A stretch of DNA of 64,000 nucleotides from Pseudonocardia sp. MH-G8 (GCF_002262885.1 NZ_NKYF01000001.1:868001-932000), one strand, 5' to 3'; counted from the first letter of the stretch, positions 26,801 to 34,313 are shown. Notes: generated from the letters alone by a model not told the origin. Numbers and translations are program-made.

Positions 26801-27348
26801 GGGAGGCTGGTCCAGGCGTCCTCGGTCTGGGCGATCGTGTCCAACTGCCGGTTGAGCGAGGTCAGGGTCACCTGGGCGTGGGCGATCCACTCCTCCCCGG
26901 TGTTCACCCCCGGCGCCGCCCGGACCGGCACGGCCGACGGCACCGGCGCGGACGCGGTGACGGCGTAACCACCGGCGAGGATGCCGGCCGCGCTCACCAC
27001 GGCGACGGTGCGCCTGCGATGACGGCTGCCGCCGGTCGGGCGCACCGGCCCGGGCCGTTCCTGCGCGCCTGCCCGCCGCGCCTGCACCCGGGCCCGCTGG
27101 AGCCGCGCACCGTGGGGCACGGAAGGCTCCCACGGCTCGTCCGCGGGCTCCAGGAGCCACGGGAGGGTGGCGGCGAGCCGAGTGTCCTGCTCGACCTGGG
27201 CCGCCGCCCGGCGGGCCTGGCGCGCGGCAGAGCGGTGCGCCGCGGTGCAGTAGCGGCGCGGCGGACGGCCCGGGATGTCCTCGATCACCACCTCGCACCC
27301 GGGCAGCGCGCAGCGTCTCGCGTCGTCGTCCACCAAAGCGACCCCCAT
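23830..27348 (-). CDS. Giant Ser/Asp-repeat membrane protein with N-terminal zinc finger
   Basis: A 1172-residue protein with no family that I can name. Residues 10-50 hold a probable zinc finger (CALPGC, then RRYCTAAH). A basic stretch and one membrane segment, VAVVSAAGILAGGYAVTASA, follow near residues 130-150. Residues 170-310 are a heptad-like coiled coil. The remaining 850 residues are low-complexity and extremely acidic, with tandem units such as ESDGDR, DSGDSDD and DRDEADRDES, broken by short ordered pieces (GDVLGPIDEALRG, DEEAVEAALDALDGDD, DEAVEAAVWEALDRADDD). The likely topology is finger inside, repeats outside. The start is ATG at 27348; a GTG at 27399 would add 17 residues. The opposite strand is also open over long parts, but reads as a repetitive Val/Gly artefact of the same repeats. 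Confidence 0.72.
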   Translation of the reverse strand: MGVALVDDDARRCALPGCEVVIEDIPGRPPRRYCTAAHRSAARQARRAAAQVEQDTRLAATLPWLLEPADEPWEPSVPHGARLQRARVQARRAGAQERPGPVRPTGGSRHRRRTVAVVSAAGILAGGYAVTASAPVPSAVPVRAAPGVNTGEEWIAHAQVTLTSLNRQLDTIAQTEDAWTSLPEEQRAEAPPAVEDLHARKGLLERRKATLQSQIDTYRSLDRVRADLQLTERHLQAVEEALEDVPAKRPTPQQAAEIAALDEQRDLRLRQREARRTELENLERGVDNAVRAPLPDDGEETAEVRERVLEVVESGGSDGDDESDGKDSDGSGDSDGAGRDESDGDEADRDEADRDESDRDEADRDESDGDEPDRDEADGDEPDDEHGGPPDLPDVLARDEQEEGQERQDTSNGAPPDPRGPGDEAAEHRDEPDPRADADEPDGPSVLADGAEPDPERDSGPLGDVLGPIDEALRGGNDGPADGDRGPGGRDAEPDEGAADAREPSSPDRDGDGPGRAGAPDRGPLDDVVDALPGGDERNSGGPEAGAPDSSAPGSDAPGSGGRGPDGPGADGPDTGRPDSRGPDSGRDDPGGSIGDAVGGLGDVLGGGRDRDEGGPDRDRDADRGSSGQEQEQEEGGSGDRDDSGGPVGGVVDAVGGLLTGGGGDGGSSDDDRDGRGGGGGNGGGGNGGDRGDDDSGSDRDDRGDRSDQDDRSDRDDREDRDDRGGSESSRPGGVLTGVVEVVDDALPGDRDDDGAGGKDESKESKENKDESKDRREDESKDDREEDPKGARNADRSDNAEGRHSDDSRERGSDRDSSSGGDRSGGSDSRDSDEEAVEAALDALDGDDGWGIGSLLQVAAEQSDDSDDDDAQDASDGDERSGSRDADDDPRERDSGDESGDESGDESGDDSGDDSGDWSSWDDEAVEAAVWEALDRADDDRDSGDRDSEGRDSGDRDSGDRDSEGRDSDDRSDRSSSASERDADDSDAEGSGREEDAEDTDDDGRSGGARDSEEAQDRDSDSDRDSDSERAPENEDGSDGDRGSDGDRESDGDRESDGDRESDGDRESDGDRDSDGDRDSDGDRDSDGDRDSKEDDSGDDSRDRDDSGGGDDSGDSGDSDDSGDSDDSGDSDDSGDSDDGGDSDDGGDSDDGGDSDDGGDSDDGGDSGSDDD

Positions 27349-27573
27349 CGCCGGGTGACGGAAGGCATGCCGGGTCCCGGCGACGCTCCGTCCGGCCACC
27401 GTGGTGTGCGCCCCAGCGCACCCCGACCCCGCGGGTGCCGGATCCGTCTTGATCTTCCCGGGATCGGAACGCTACTCGGCGCTCGACCGGGTGTCACTGC
27501 TCCGTTCGACCAACATCATCGAGGGAAGAAGGTGACGCTGCGTCATTGCCGCACCCCCCGATTGAGCCATTAG

Positions 27574-27587
27574 TGAGAGCGCTCGCA
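27574..27587. promoter_or_regulatory. LacI-type palindrome
   Basis: TGAGAGCGCTCGCA is a near-perfect palindrome around a central CG, in the style of LacI-family operators such as the CebR site TGGGAGCGCTCCCA. It lies 226 bp upstream of the Ser/Asp-repeat gene and just beyond the moeZ terminator. No LacI-family gene is in the window, so the assignment is a guess from sequence pattern. Confidence 0.3.
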
Positions 27588-27640
27588 CGTCCGCTCGATC
27601 CGTTCTTGCAAACGTACCGAGCAGATGCACCCCGACAACG

Positions 27641-27679
27641 ACGGCGCCCCCTCCGGCTGGATGCCGAAAGGGGCGCCGT
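27641..27679 (-). terminator. Hairpin terminator after moeZ
   Basis: The arms ACGGCGCCCC and GGGGCGCCGT are perfect 10-base complements separated by 19 bases. The structure begins 17 bp beyond the moeZ stop. There is no U-run, which is usual for high-GC actinomycetes. Confidence 0.7.
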
Positions 27680-27695
27680 GTGATGGGTGGGGGGG

Positions 27696-28868
27696 TCAGT
27701 ACACCGGCTGGGACGGGTCGACCTGCTTGACCCACGAGAGGACGCCGCCACCGACGTGCACGGCATCCTTGAAGCCCGCCTTGTGCAGCGCGGCGAGCGC
27801 CTCGGCCGAGCGCGCACCCGACTTGCAGTGCAGCACCACCGGCTTGTCCTGCGGGATGTCGGCGAGCGCCTCACCGGAGAGGATGCGGTCCTTCGGGATC
27901 AGCTTCGCGCCCGGGATGCTGACGATCTCGTACTCGTTCTGCTCCCGGACGTCGATGAGCTCGAAGTCCTTGCCCGCGTCGATCATCTCCTTGAGCTCGA
28001 GCGCGGTGATCGTGCTGCCCGCGGCGGCGCTCTGCGCGTCGTCGGACACCACGCCGCAGAACGCGTCGTAGTCGATGAGCTCGGTGATCTTCGGCGTGTT
28101 CGGGTCCTTGCGGATCTTGATGGTGCGGTAGCTCATCTCCAGGGCGTCGTAGACCATCAGCCGGCCCAGCAGCGGCTCGCCGATGCCGGTGATCAGCTTG
28201 ATGGCCTCGTTCACCATGATCGAGCCGATCGAGGCGCAGAGCACGCCCAGCACCCCGCCCTCGGCGCACGACGGCACCATCCCGGGCGGCGGCGGCTCGG
28301 GGTAGAGGTCGCGGTAGTTCAGGCCCAGCCCGTTCGGCGCGTCCTCCCAGAAGATCGAGACCTGCCCCTCGAACCGGAAGATCGAGCCCCACACGTAGGG
28401 CTTCCCGAGCAGGACGGCGGCGTCGTTCACCAGGTACCGCGTGGCGAAGTTGTCGGTGCCGTCGAGGATGAGGTCGTAGTCGCGGAAGACGTCGAGCACG
28501 TTCGACGATTCGAGCCGCAGCTCGTGCAGCCGCACCTCGACGTTCGGGTTGATCTCCTTGATGGAGTCGCGGGCCGACTCGCCCTTCGGGCGACCGACGT
28601 CGGACTGCCCGTGGATGACCTGCCGCTGCAGGTTCGACTCGTCCACCACGTCGAACTCGACGATGCCGAGCGTGCCGACGCCCGCGGCGGCCAGGTAGAG
28701 CAGCGCCGGGCTACCGAGCCCGCCCGCGCCGACCACCAGCACCTTCGCGTTCTTCAGCCGCTTCTGCCCCGCCATGCCGACGTCCGGGATGATGAGGTGG
28801 CGGCTGTAGCGCTCGACCTCCTCCTTGGACAGCTCGGCGGCCGGCTCCACGAGCGGCGGTAGCGCCAT
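27696..28868 (-). CDS. moeZ: MoeZ adenylyltransferase/sulfurtransferase
   Basis: A 390-residue fusion of a ThiF/MoeB-type E1-like domain and a C-terminal rhodanese. It adenylates the C-terminus of small sulfur carriers and loads sulfur on them, serving molybdopterin, thiamine and, in actinobacteria, cysteine or thio-metabolite synthesis. The nucleotide-binding motif GAGGLGSPALLYLAAAGVG is near residues 45-63, and the rhodanese active-site loop HCKSGARSAEA carries the catalytic cysteine. The E1 domain does not show the CxxC pairs of zinc-binding MoeB proteins in full. GAGGAG lies seven bases before the ATG. It corresponds to Rv3206c. Confidence 0.93.
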   Translation of the reverse strand: MALPPLVEPAAELSKEEVERYSRHLIIPDVGMAGQKRLKNAKVLVVGAGGLGSPALLYLAAAGVGTLGIVEFDVVDESNLQRQVIHGQSDVGRPKGESARDSIKEINPNVEVRLHELRLESSNVLDVFRDYDLILDGTDNFATRYLVNDAAVLLGKPYVWGSIFRFEGQVSIFWEDAPNGLGLNYRDLYPEPPPPGMVPSCAEGGVLGVLCASIGSIMVNEAIKLITGIGEPLLGRLMVYDALEMSYRTIKIRKDPNTPKITELIDYDAFCGVVSDDAQSAAAGSTITALELKEMIDAGKDFELIDVREQNEYEIVSIPGAKLIPKDRILSGEALADIPQDKPVVLHCKSGARSAEALAALHKAGFKDAVHVGGGVLSWVKQVDPSQPVY

Positions 28869-28918
28869 GATCAAGCTCCTCGCATCGACGTACGGTCTCT
28901 CAGGCGGCAACGTCGCGG

Positions 28919-29971
28919 TCACCCGGGTTCTTCCCAGGTCCCGGCCCCCACCGCATCCCACATGCCGGCGACGGCGCGCGCCACCACGTCGGGGGCCTCG
29001 ATCTGCGCGACGTGCCCCACACCCGGCAGCACCAGCAGCCGCGAGCTCGACAGTGCCGCGGCGGTGCGGTGGGCGAGCCGCGGCGCGACGAGCCGGTCGC
29101 GCTCACCCCACACGACCAGGGTCGGGGCCTGCACCCGCGCGGCCACCGACCACAACGACTCCCCGCGCAACCAGCCCGCGACCATCCCCCGGCCGGTCTG
29201 CTCGGCGGCCTCCCGGGCCCACGCCAGCCGTTCGCGCGCGGCGTACTCCGCGGCGGCCTCGACCAGCCGGTGCTCCGAGGCGATCCCCGGGTCGCCGAAG
29301 CACAGGCGCACCACCTGCTCGGCGCGGGTGCGCGGATCGGCCGCGACCAGTGCGGCCCGGGCCCGCCGCCCGATCACGGGCAGCAGCGAGAGCAGCAGCC
29401 TCGGGTCGGACACGCGGCGCGGGTCGGGGCGCAGGTCGGGCATGGCCGGGGAGACCAGCGTGAGCGTGCGCACGAGCTCCGGACGCCGTGCGGCCACGCT
29501 GAGCGCGACCGCGCCCCCGAAGGAGTTGCCCAGCAGGTGCACCGGGCGTCCGCGGCCGGCGAGGAAACACAGCAGCGCGTCGGCGTGCCCGGCAGGTGAG
29601 TAGTCGCGCGACGCGAGCGGCCGCGAGAGCCCGAAACCGGGCAGGTCCACCGCGGTGCCGGCGGCGCGGGTGGCGAGCAGCGCGGCGAGATCCGTCCAGT
29701 TCGTCGCCGAGCCGGACAGGCCGTGGACGTAGACGGCCGGTGTGTCCTGCGGCCCCGGTGTCTCGCGCACGTGCAGCGTGACGCCGCCGGAGGTCACCTC
29801 ACCGCCCGGCCAGGGGGCCCGGTGCGGGTCCCGGACCGGCAACGTGGCGGCGTCGGCGAACAGCGGCCCCGGCACCGGCGCGGGGGCCTGGCGGCGGACG
29901 CGCGCGCGGTACGGCGCGGTCGGGGTCGGGGCGGTCCCGGTCGGCGCGGTCCCGGTCACTGTCGTGCTCAC
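28919..29971 (-). CDS. Alpha/beta-fold hydrolase
   Basis: A 350-residue serine hydrolase. After about 75 residues of proline-rich leader comes the fold: oxyanion region YVHGLSGSATNW, nucleophile elbow GNSFGG, acid residue in VVWGERDRLV and the catalytic histidine in GVGHVAQIE. The leader is unlikely to be a signal peptide. The GTG start at 29971 has only a poor, too-close GAGG. It lies 50 bp upstream of moeZ on the same strand and could be co-transcribed with it. The substrate is unknown. Confidence 0.85.
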   Translation of the reverse strand: MSTTVTGTAPTGTAPTPTAPYRARVRRQAPAPVPGPLFADAATLPVRDPHRAPWPGGEVTSGGVTLHVRETPGPQDTPAVYVHGLSGSATNWTDLAALLATRAAGTAVDLPGFGLSRPLASRDYSPAGHADALLCFLAGRGRPVHLLGNSFGGAVALSVAARRPELVRTLTLVSPAMPDLRPDPRRVSDPRLLLSLLPVIGRRARAALVAADPRTRAEQVVRLCFGDPGIASEHRLVEAAAEYAARERLAWAREAAEQTGRGMVAGWLRGESLWSVAARVQAPTLVVWGERDRLVAPRLAHRTAAALSSSRLLVLPGVGHVAQIEAPDVVARAVAGMWDAVGAGTWEEPG

Positions 29972-30084
29972 CCCTCGAGGATGGCTCCGACGAGCGACCA
30001 CGGCCACTCGCGGTGACGGGACTCGCGCTTGTGGGGGACGTCATCGCTGCGGCGCCGGGCCGTTGTACCTGGGGGAGGAGGGAC

Positions 30085-30600
30085 ATGGGCACCGGAACGC
30101 GGCTCGCCGGCACCGTCGCGGCGGTGACGGCCGTGTTCGCCGTCGCGTGGAGCGTCGGCGCGTCGACCACCTCGCGTCCCGTGCCCCCCGCGGCCGCGCC
30201 GAGCGTCACGATCTCGCGGGCCGCCGTGCCCGCTCCCGCACCGGTGGAGTCACGGGTGGCGCTGGTGGACGGCTACCGCGTGCGGCTGGACGGCGAGCTC
30301 GTGCCGGGCGGCCCGTCGCAGGTGTTCGCCACGATCACCCGGGACGGCGCAGCGGTCACCGACCTGGAACCGCACCTCGGCGGGTTCGGCCACCTCGTCG
30401 TCCTGCGGCTCGAGGACCTGTCGCTGCTGCAGGTGCGCTCGGGCGGCCCGGCGCCGGACCCGACCGACCGATCCGGCCCCGGTCTCGCGTTCACGACGGG
30501 TGCCACGGCGTCCGGCGACTACCGGCTCTATCTGGAGTTCCGGCACGGGGGCGCCGTGCACACCGCCACCTTCACGATCCCGGCCCGGGAGGTCTCGTGA
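30085..30600 (+). CDS. Secreted YtkA/FixH-like protein
   Basis: A 171-residue exported protein. It starts with ATG after a strong GGAGGAGGG, has an N-terminal hydrophobic segment (LAGTVAAVTAVFAVAWSVGA) as signal or anchor, an Ala/Pro linker, then a beta-rich domain with VDGYRVRLDGELVPGG, HLGGFGHLVVLRLEDLSLLQ and GDYRLYLEFRHGGAVHTATF. This resembles the extracellular domain that sits next to copper-transporting ATPases in actinobacteria. In those relatives, as I recall them, the segment after LSLL carries a His-x-His; here it reads LQVRSG. It overlaps the next gene (GTGA), so the two are coupled. Confidence 0.72.
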   Translation: MGTGTRLAGTVAAVTAVFAVAWSVGASTTSRPVPPAAAPSVTISRAAVPAPAPVESRVALVDGYRVRLDGELVPGGPSQVFATITRDGAAVTDLEPHLGGFGHLVVLRLEDLSLLQVRSGGPAPDPTDRSGPGLAFTTGATASGDYRLYLEFRHGGAVHTATFTIPAREVS

Positions 30601-31790
30601 CGCTGCGGCGCACGGAGACGCTCGCGCTCGCCGTCGTAGGAGTGGTCGCCGCGGCCACCTTGGGCTACCGCCTCGGCGCGGGCACTCCGGCCGTGACGGC
30701 GTTCGGCAACGCCCTGGCCGTGCTGCTCGGTGGCGTCCCGCTCGCGCTGCACCTGGCGACGGCGACCCCCCTGCTGATGGCGGCGGGCCGCGGCGCCCGG
30801 CTCGGGATCCTGCTCCCCGCCGCCGCGAGCGAGGCGCTCCGCGTCGACACCGTGGTCGTGGCCGGCACGGAGGTCCTCACGACCGGCGGGCCGGAGGTGC
30901 AGGACGTCCGGCTGGCGCACGGCGTCACCCGGGACGACGTGCTGCGCCTGGCCGGTTCGGTCGCGCAGGAGTCCGCGCGACCGGTGGATCGCGCCGTCGC
31001 CGCCGCATCGTCGGTGCTCCCCCGGGTCGCGGAGTTCGACGCAGTCGACGATCTCGGCGCCCGCGGACTCGTCGCGGAGCTCGTCACCGGCCCGGACGGG
31101 GAGCCGACGGTGATCGCGCACGCCGTGCTCGTCGGAGATGTCGCGCTGCTGACCGACTACGGCATCGCCCTGCCCGCCGAGCTGGCCGACGCCCCGGCGC
31201 AGGCGTCGGCCGCCGGCCGGACCCCCGTCGCGGTGGCGTGGGACGGGGTGGCGCGCGCCGTGCTGGCGGTGGGTTGCGCCGTGTCCGCGTCCCACGGCTC
31301 GGCCGTGCACGCCCTGCGCGGGCTCGGCGTCCGGCCCGTCCTGTTGACCGCGCATGCCGAGGCCGCCGCGCGGTACGTCGCCGGGCGGTGCGGCATCGAC
31401 CCCGAGGCCGTGCACGCCGGGCTCGCCCCCGAGGACGAGGCCGCGGTCGTGCACGCGCTGCGGTGCGCCGGTGCCCGCGTGGCGGTGGTGGCCGACGGGA
31501 CGCACGGCGCTGCGCTCGCCGCCGCGGACCTGGCCCTTCGCACGGACCCGGTCGCGCCGGCGCATCCCGGCCTCACCGCCGCCGTGGACGCCGTCCGGCT
31601 CGCCCACCGGGCCACCGGCGTGGCCAGGGCCAACCTCGTCTGGACACTCGTCTGCCTCGCCGCCGTCCTCCCGGCCGCGGCCATCGGAGCGCTGGGCCCC
31701 GCCCTCGCCGCAGCGCTGACGGCGGCGAGCGCGCTCGTCGTCGTCGCCAACAGCCTGCGGCTCGAGCGGTTCGGTACTACCGGCGGGTAA
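30597..31790 (+). CDS. Truncated P-type ATPase without catalytic motifs (pseudoenzyme)
   Basis: The 397 residues align from end to end with the last half of a CopA-type heavy-metal ATPase, but every catalytic motif is altered. The metal-site CPC is Val47-Pro-Leu. The phosphorylation motif DKTGTLTTG is AGTEVLTTG (89-97), with no Asp. The TGDN motif is Thr251-Ala-His-Ala. GDGVNDAPAL is ADGTHGAAL (299-307). The usual N-terminal metal-binding domains and first four to six helices are absent; about two helices lie before and two after the soluble part (end LVWTLVCLAAVLPAAA and later). Yet the frame is intact and translationally coupled to the secreted protein upstream, so it looks maintained rather than decaying. 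A regulatory or metal-sensing role is conceivable, not shown. Confidence 0.8.
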   Translation: MTLRRTETLALAVVGVVAAATLGYRLGAGTPAVTAFGNALAVLLGGVPLALHLATATPLLMAAGRGARLGILLPAAASEALRVDTVVVAGTEVLTTGGPEVQDVRLAHGVTRDDVLRLAGSVAQESARPVDRAVAAASSVLPRVAEFDAVDDLGARGLVAELVTGPDGEPTVIAHAVLVGDVALLTDYGIALPAELADAPAQASAAGRTPVAVAWDGVARAVLAVGCAVSASHGSAVHALRGLGVRPVLLTAHAEAAARYVAGRCGIDPEAVHAGLAPEDEAAVVHALRCAGARVAVVADGTHGAALAAADLALRTDPVAPAHPGLTAAVDAVRLAHRATGVARANLVWTLVCLAAVLPAAAIGALGPALAAALTAASALVVVANSLRLERFGTTGG

Positions 31791-31836
31791 GGTGTGCCTT
31801 CGCACCCGATCGGGTGGACGACGGGAGGGCAACCGC

Positions 31837-32460
31837 ATGACCGAGGCACCGGCACCGGTGCACCGCGGCACCCGGCTGTCGCGCGACGCACGTCGGGCCC
31901 AGCTGCTCGTGGCCGCCCGGGACGTCTTCGCGGCGCACGGCTACCACGCCGCCGCGATGGACGACATCGCCGAGCGCGCGGGCGTGAGCAAGCCGGTGCT
32001 CTACCAGCACTTCCCCGGCAAGCTCGAGCTCTACCGGGCGCTGCTCACCACCTACGCCGACGAGCTGGTGGAACGGGTCGCCGACGCCATCCGCGGCACC
32101 ACCGACAACGAGCAGCGCGTGCACGCGGCCGTGTCGGCCTACTTCGACTTCGTGGCCGGTGAGGGCCAGGCCTACCGCCTGGTGTTCGAGTCCGACCTGC
32201 GCGGCGAGCCCGAGGCCGCGGCCGTCGTGGACGGCGCGCTCACCCGCTGCATCGACACCGTCGCCGCGGCCGTCACCACCGACGCCGGGCTGGACGCCCC
32301 CCGAGCCCGGATGCTCGCCGTCGGGCTCGTCGGGCTGAGCCAGGTGGCCGCCCAGTACTGGCTCGACTCGGACCAGAGCGTCCCGCGCGACGAGGCCGTC
32401 TCGCTGATGTCGGGCTTCGCGTGGCGCGGCCTCGCCGGCTTCCCCCTGGTGCACGACTGA
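31837..32460 (+). CDS. TetR-family regulator, Rv3208 type
   Basis: A 207-residue repressor. The N-terminal helix-turn-helix is DDIAERAGVSKPVLYQHFPG (residues 42-61); the rest is an all-helical ligand domain. Near-identical DNA-binding helices are found in the Rv3208 group that sits next to DUF3107 genes in actinobacteria; here DUF3107 is 7 kb away because of the inserted genes. GGGAGGG precedes the ATG. It follows the pseudo-ATPase by 46 bp on the same strand and may share its transcript. The ligand is unknown. Confidence 0.88.
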   Translation: MTEAPAPVHRGTRLSRDARRAQLLVAARDVFAAHGYHAAAMDDIAERAGVSKPVLYQHFPGKLELYRALLTTYADELVERVADAIRGTTDNEQRVHAAVSAYFDFVAGEGQAYRLVFESDLRGEPEAAAVVDGALTRCIDTVAAAVTTDAGLDAPRARMLAVGLVGLSQVAAQYWLDSDQSVPRDEAVSLMSGFAWRGLAGFPLVHD

Positions 32461-32481
32461 CCCGCCGGCCGGCGGCGGCGC

Positions 32482-33048
32482 TCAGTTCCCGCCGGTGAGC
32501 ACGCGGTCGACCAGGCCGTAGTCGGCCGCCTCCTGGGCGCTGAACCAGCGGTCGCGGTCGAAGTCGGCCTCGATGCGCTCCACCGGCTGCCCGGAGTGTT
32601 CGGCCGTGAGCTCGGCGATCCGCCGCTTGAGCCTGCTCAGCATCTCCGCGCGGATCACGATGTCGGACTCCGAGCCGCCCGCCCCGCCCGAGGGCTGGTG
32701 CATCATCACCTGGGAGTGCGGGAGCGCGAAACGCTTGCCGGGAGCACCCGCCGTGAGCAGGAACTGTCCCATGGAGGCGGCCATCCCGGTGGCGACGGTG
32801 GAGACGTCCGGCTCGATCGCGTGCATCGTGTCGTAGATGGCCATGCCCGCGAAGACCGAACCACCGGGCGAGTTGATGTAGAGCGTGATGTCCGCGTGCG
32901 GGTCCTCCCCCGCGAGCAGGAGCAGCTGCGCGATCAGCTTCGTGGCGACGGGGTCGTCGACCTCCTGACCGAGCACGACGATGCGCTCGTGCAGCAGCCG
33001 GTCGTAGACCGAGTCGTCGAGGGTGGTGACGCCCTGGGGTGCACTCAT
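32482..33048 (-). CDS. clpP: ClpP protease subunit (second of a pair)
   Basis: A 188-residue ATP-dependent Clp protease proteolytic subunit. Catalytic Ser is in GMAASMGQ, His in MMHQPSGG and Asp in DFDRDRWFS, and the N-terminal segment DSVYDRLLHERIVVLGQEV is standard. It is separated by 16 bp from the other clpP on the same strand, the arrangement of mixed ClpP rings in actinobacteria. No clpX follows, so this resembles an accessory ClpP pair such as Streptomyces clpP3-clpP4 rather than the housekeeping clpP1P2-clpX locus; that is an inference. It is convergent with the TetR gene. Confidence 0.93.
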   Translation of the reverse strand: MSAPQGVTTLDDSVYDRLLHERIVVLGQEVDDPVATKLIAQLLLLAGEDPHADITLYINSPGGSVFAGMAIYDTMHAIEPDVSTVATGMAASMGQFLLTAGAPGKRFALPHSQVMMHQPSGGAGGSESDIVIRAEMLSRLKRRIAELTAEHSGQPVERIEADFDRDRWFSAQEAADYGLVDRVLTGGN

Positions 33049-33064
33049 GGTTGCGGGTCCTTCC

Positions 33065-33685
33065 CTAGCGGGTGGGCTTGCGGCTGGCGATCACGGTGTC
33101 TGCGAGCCCGTAGGCCACGGCCTCCTCGGCGGTGAGGATGAGATCGCGCTCGATGTCGTCGCGGATGCGCTCCGGCGACTGTCCCGTGGCCTCGGAGAGC
33201 GCCGATTCGAGCTGCCTGCGCAACCGGGTGACCTCGGCGGCGTGGATCTCCAGGTCGGAGGTCTGGCCGTGGATGGCCTCGACGCTGGGCTGGTGGATCA
33301 GCACCCGGGCGTTCGGCACCACGGCGCGACGGCCGGGCGTCCCGGCGGCGAGCAGCACCGCCGCGGCGGAGGCCGCCTGCCCGAGGCAGTAGGTGTGCAC
33401 CTCCGGTCGGATGTAGCGCATCGTGTCGTAGATGGCGGTCATCGCCGTCAACGAGCCGCCGGGCGAGTTGATGTACATCGAGATCGCCCGGTCCGGCTCG
33501 CTCGACTCGAGGCACACCAGCTGCGCCATGACGTCGTTGGCCGAGACGTCGTCGACCGGGGCACCGAGGAAGACGATCCGCTCCTCGAACAGCTTGCTGT
33601 AGGGGTTCGTCTCCTGGTGGCCGTAGCTCGTCCGCTCGACGAACGACGGCAGGACACTGCGGGCACGGATCTCCGTGACTGGCAT
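33065..33685 (-). CDS. clpP: ClpP protease subunit (first of a pair)
   Basis: A 206-residue ClpP paralogue with an N-terminal extension of about 30 residues. The active-site serine sits in [11 protein letters not shown], the histidine in LIHQPS and the aspartate region is DIERDLILT. The loop after the serine (AAAVLLAAG) differs from the neighbour's MGQFLLTAG, and the two proteins differ throughout, so they should form a hetero-oligomer with different pocket preferences. It starts with ATG after CTGGAGG. A palindrome resembling a ClgR site lies about 70-80 bp upstream. Confidence 0.93.
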   Translation of the reverse strand: MPVTEIRARSVLPSFVERTSYGHQETNPYSKLFEERIVFLGAPVDDVSANDVMAQLVCLESSEPDRAISMYINSPGGSLTAMTAIYDTMRYIRPEVHTYCLGQAASAAAVLLAAGTPGRRAVVPNARVLIHQPSVEAIHGQTSDLEIHAAEVTRLRRQLESALSEATGQSPERIRDDIERDLILTAEEAVAYGLADTVIASRKPTR

Positions 33686-33750
33686 GCGGGCACCTCCAGG
33701 GTGTGGACGAGGCGGACGCTAACGGCGTCGGGCCTGCTCACCCCCGCTGC

Positions 33751-33765
33751 TTCGCCGGGGGCGAA
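33751..33765. promoter_or_regulatory. ClgR-like palindrome upstream of the clpP pair
   Basis: TTCGCCGGGGGCGAA is an inverted repeat with CGC and GCG five bases apart, the spacing of ClgR operators in actinobacteria, and a further TTCGCCC half-site follows at 33771. ClgR activates clp genes in Corynebacterium, Mycobacterium and Streptomyces. The site lies 66 bp before the first clpP and also faces the divergent small gene at 33874. Confidence 0.42.
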
Positions 33766-33873
33766 CCGCTTTCGCCCAGGGCGGACGCCCTCCGCGCCGA
33801 TGAGTTCCGAATGTGGTGCCGGTCTCATCCGGCAACGCGCCACACGGGCGCACCGACCGGGAGGGAGCCGGCG

Positions 33874-34101
33874 ATGACCACCACCACCAGCACGATCCTC
33901 AGCCACCGGGACCGCGCCGTCCTGCGAGCCGTCGCCGCCGGGCGCTGCACCCTCTCCACGGGCTGCCTGCTCGCCGTCGACGGTGTGGGGTGCTGCGACC
34001 AGTTCGTCGGCCGCCGGCTGACGAACGCGGGCCTGATCCGCACCGGCCCCGGCCCCGCCCACCTGACGGCGGACGGCCACGCGCTGCTCGAGGCGGCGTG
34101 A
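33874..34101 (+). CDS. Small unknown protein, winged-helix-like
   Basis: A 75-residue protein with the pattern HRDRAVLRAVAAGRC, a cluster GVGCCDQFVGRRL and a C-terminal HLTADGHALLEAA. Such small proteins with a Cys-rich centre are common in actinomycetes; the predicted helix-helix-wing order suggests DNA binding, but no function is known to me. GGGAGGG precedes the ATG. Its stop overlaps the ATG of the next gene (TGATG). Confidence 0.65.
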   Translation: MTTTTSTILSHRDRAVLRAVAAGRCTLSTGCLLAVDGVGCCDQFVGRRLTNAGLIRTGPGPAHLTADGHALLEAA

Positions 34102-34313
34102 TGGCACTCCCCGAACACTGCGACCGCTGCCCCGCCGTGGCCCGGGTGCGGGCCGAACTGCCCTTCGGCGAGCTGCTCTTCTGCACCCACCACGCCCGCG
34201 CGCACGAGGACCGACTCCGGACGCTGGGCGCCCGGCTCCGCATCCCGGCGACCGCTCCCCCGCTGCCACCGGTCCGGTCCCGCCGCAGCCACGACCCCGC
34301 CGTGCCGCGGTGA
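34101..34313 (+). CDS. DUF7455-type small zinc-binding protein
   Basis: A 70-residue protein with CDRCPAVARVRAELPFGELLF followed directly by CTHHARAHEDRL. The CxxC and C-x-H-H pairs would hold one zinc ion. The pattern matches the actinobacterial DUF7455 family of unknown role, often near sigma-factor genes. It is coupled to the preceding 75-residue protein. The 224 bp after it contain only a copy of the GTACTT-TCGC motif at 34465-34483. Confidence 0.75.
   Translation: MALPEHCDRCPAVARVRAELPFGELLFCTHHARAHEDRLRTLGARLRIPATAPPLPPVRSRRSHDPAVPR

Larger units (their letters stand above)
27349..27695. other. Gap between the repeat-protein gene and moeZ
   Basis: This 347-bp gap must hold the promoter of the Ser/Asp-repeat gene and the end of moeZ transcription. 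It contains the hairpin at 27641-27679 and a palindrome at 27574-27587, both listed separately. I see no small gene in it. Confidence 0.6.
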
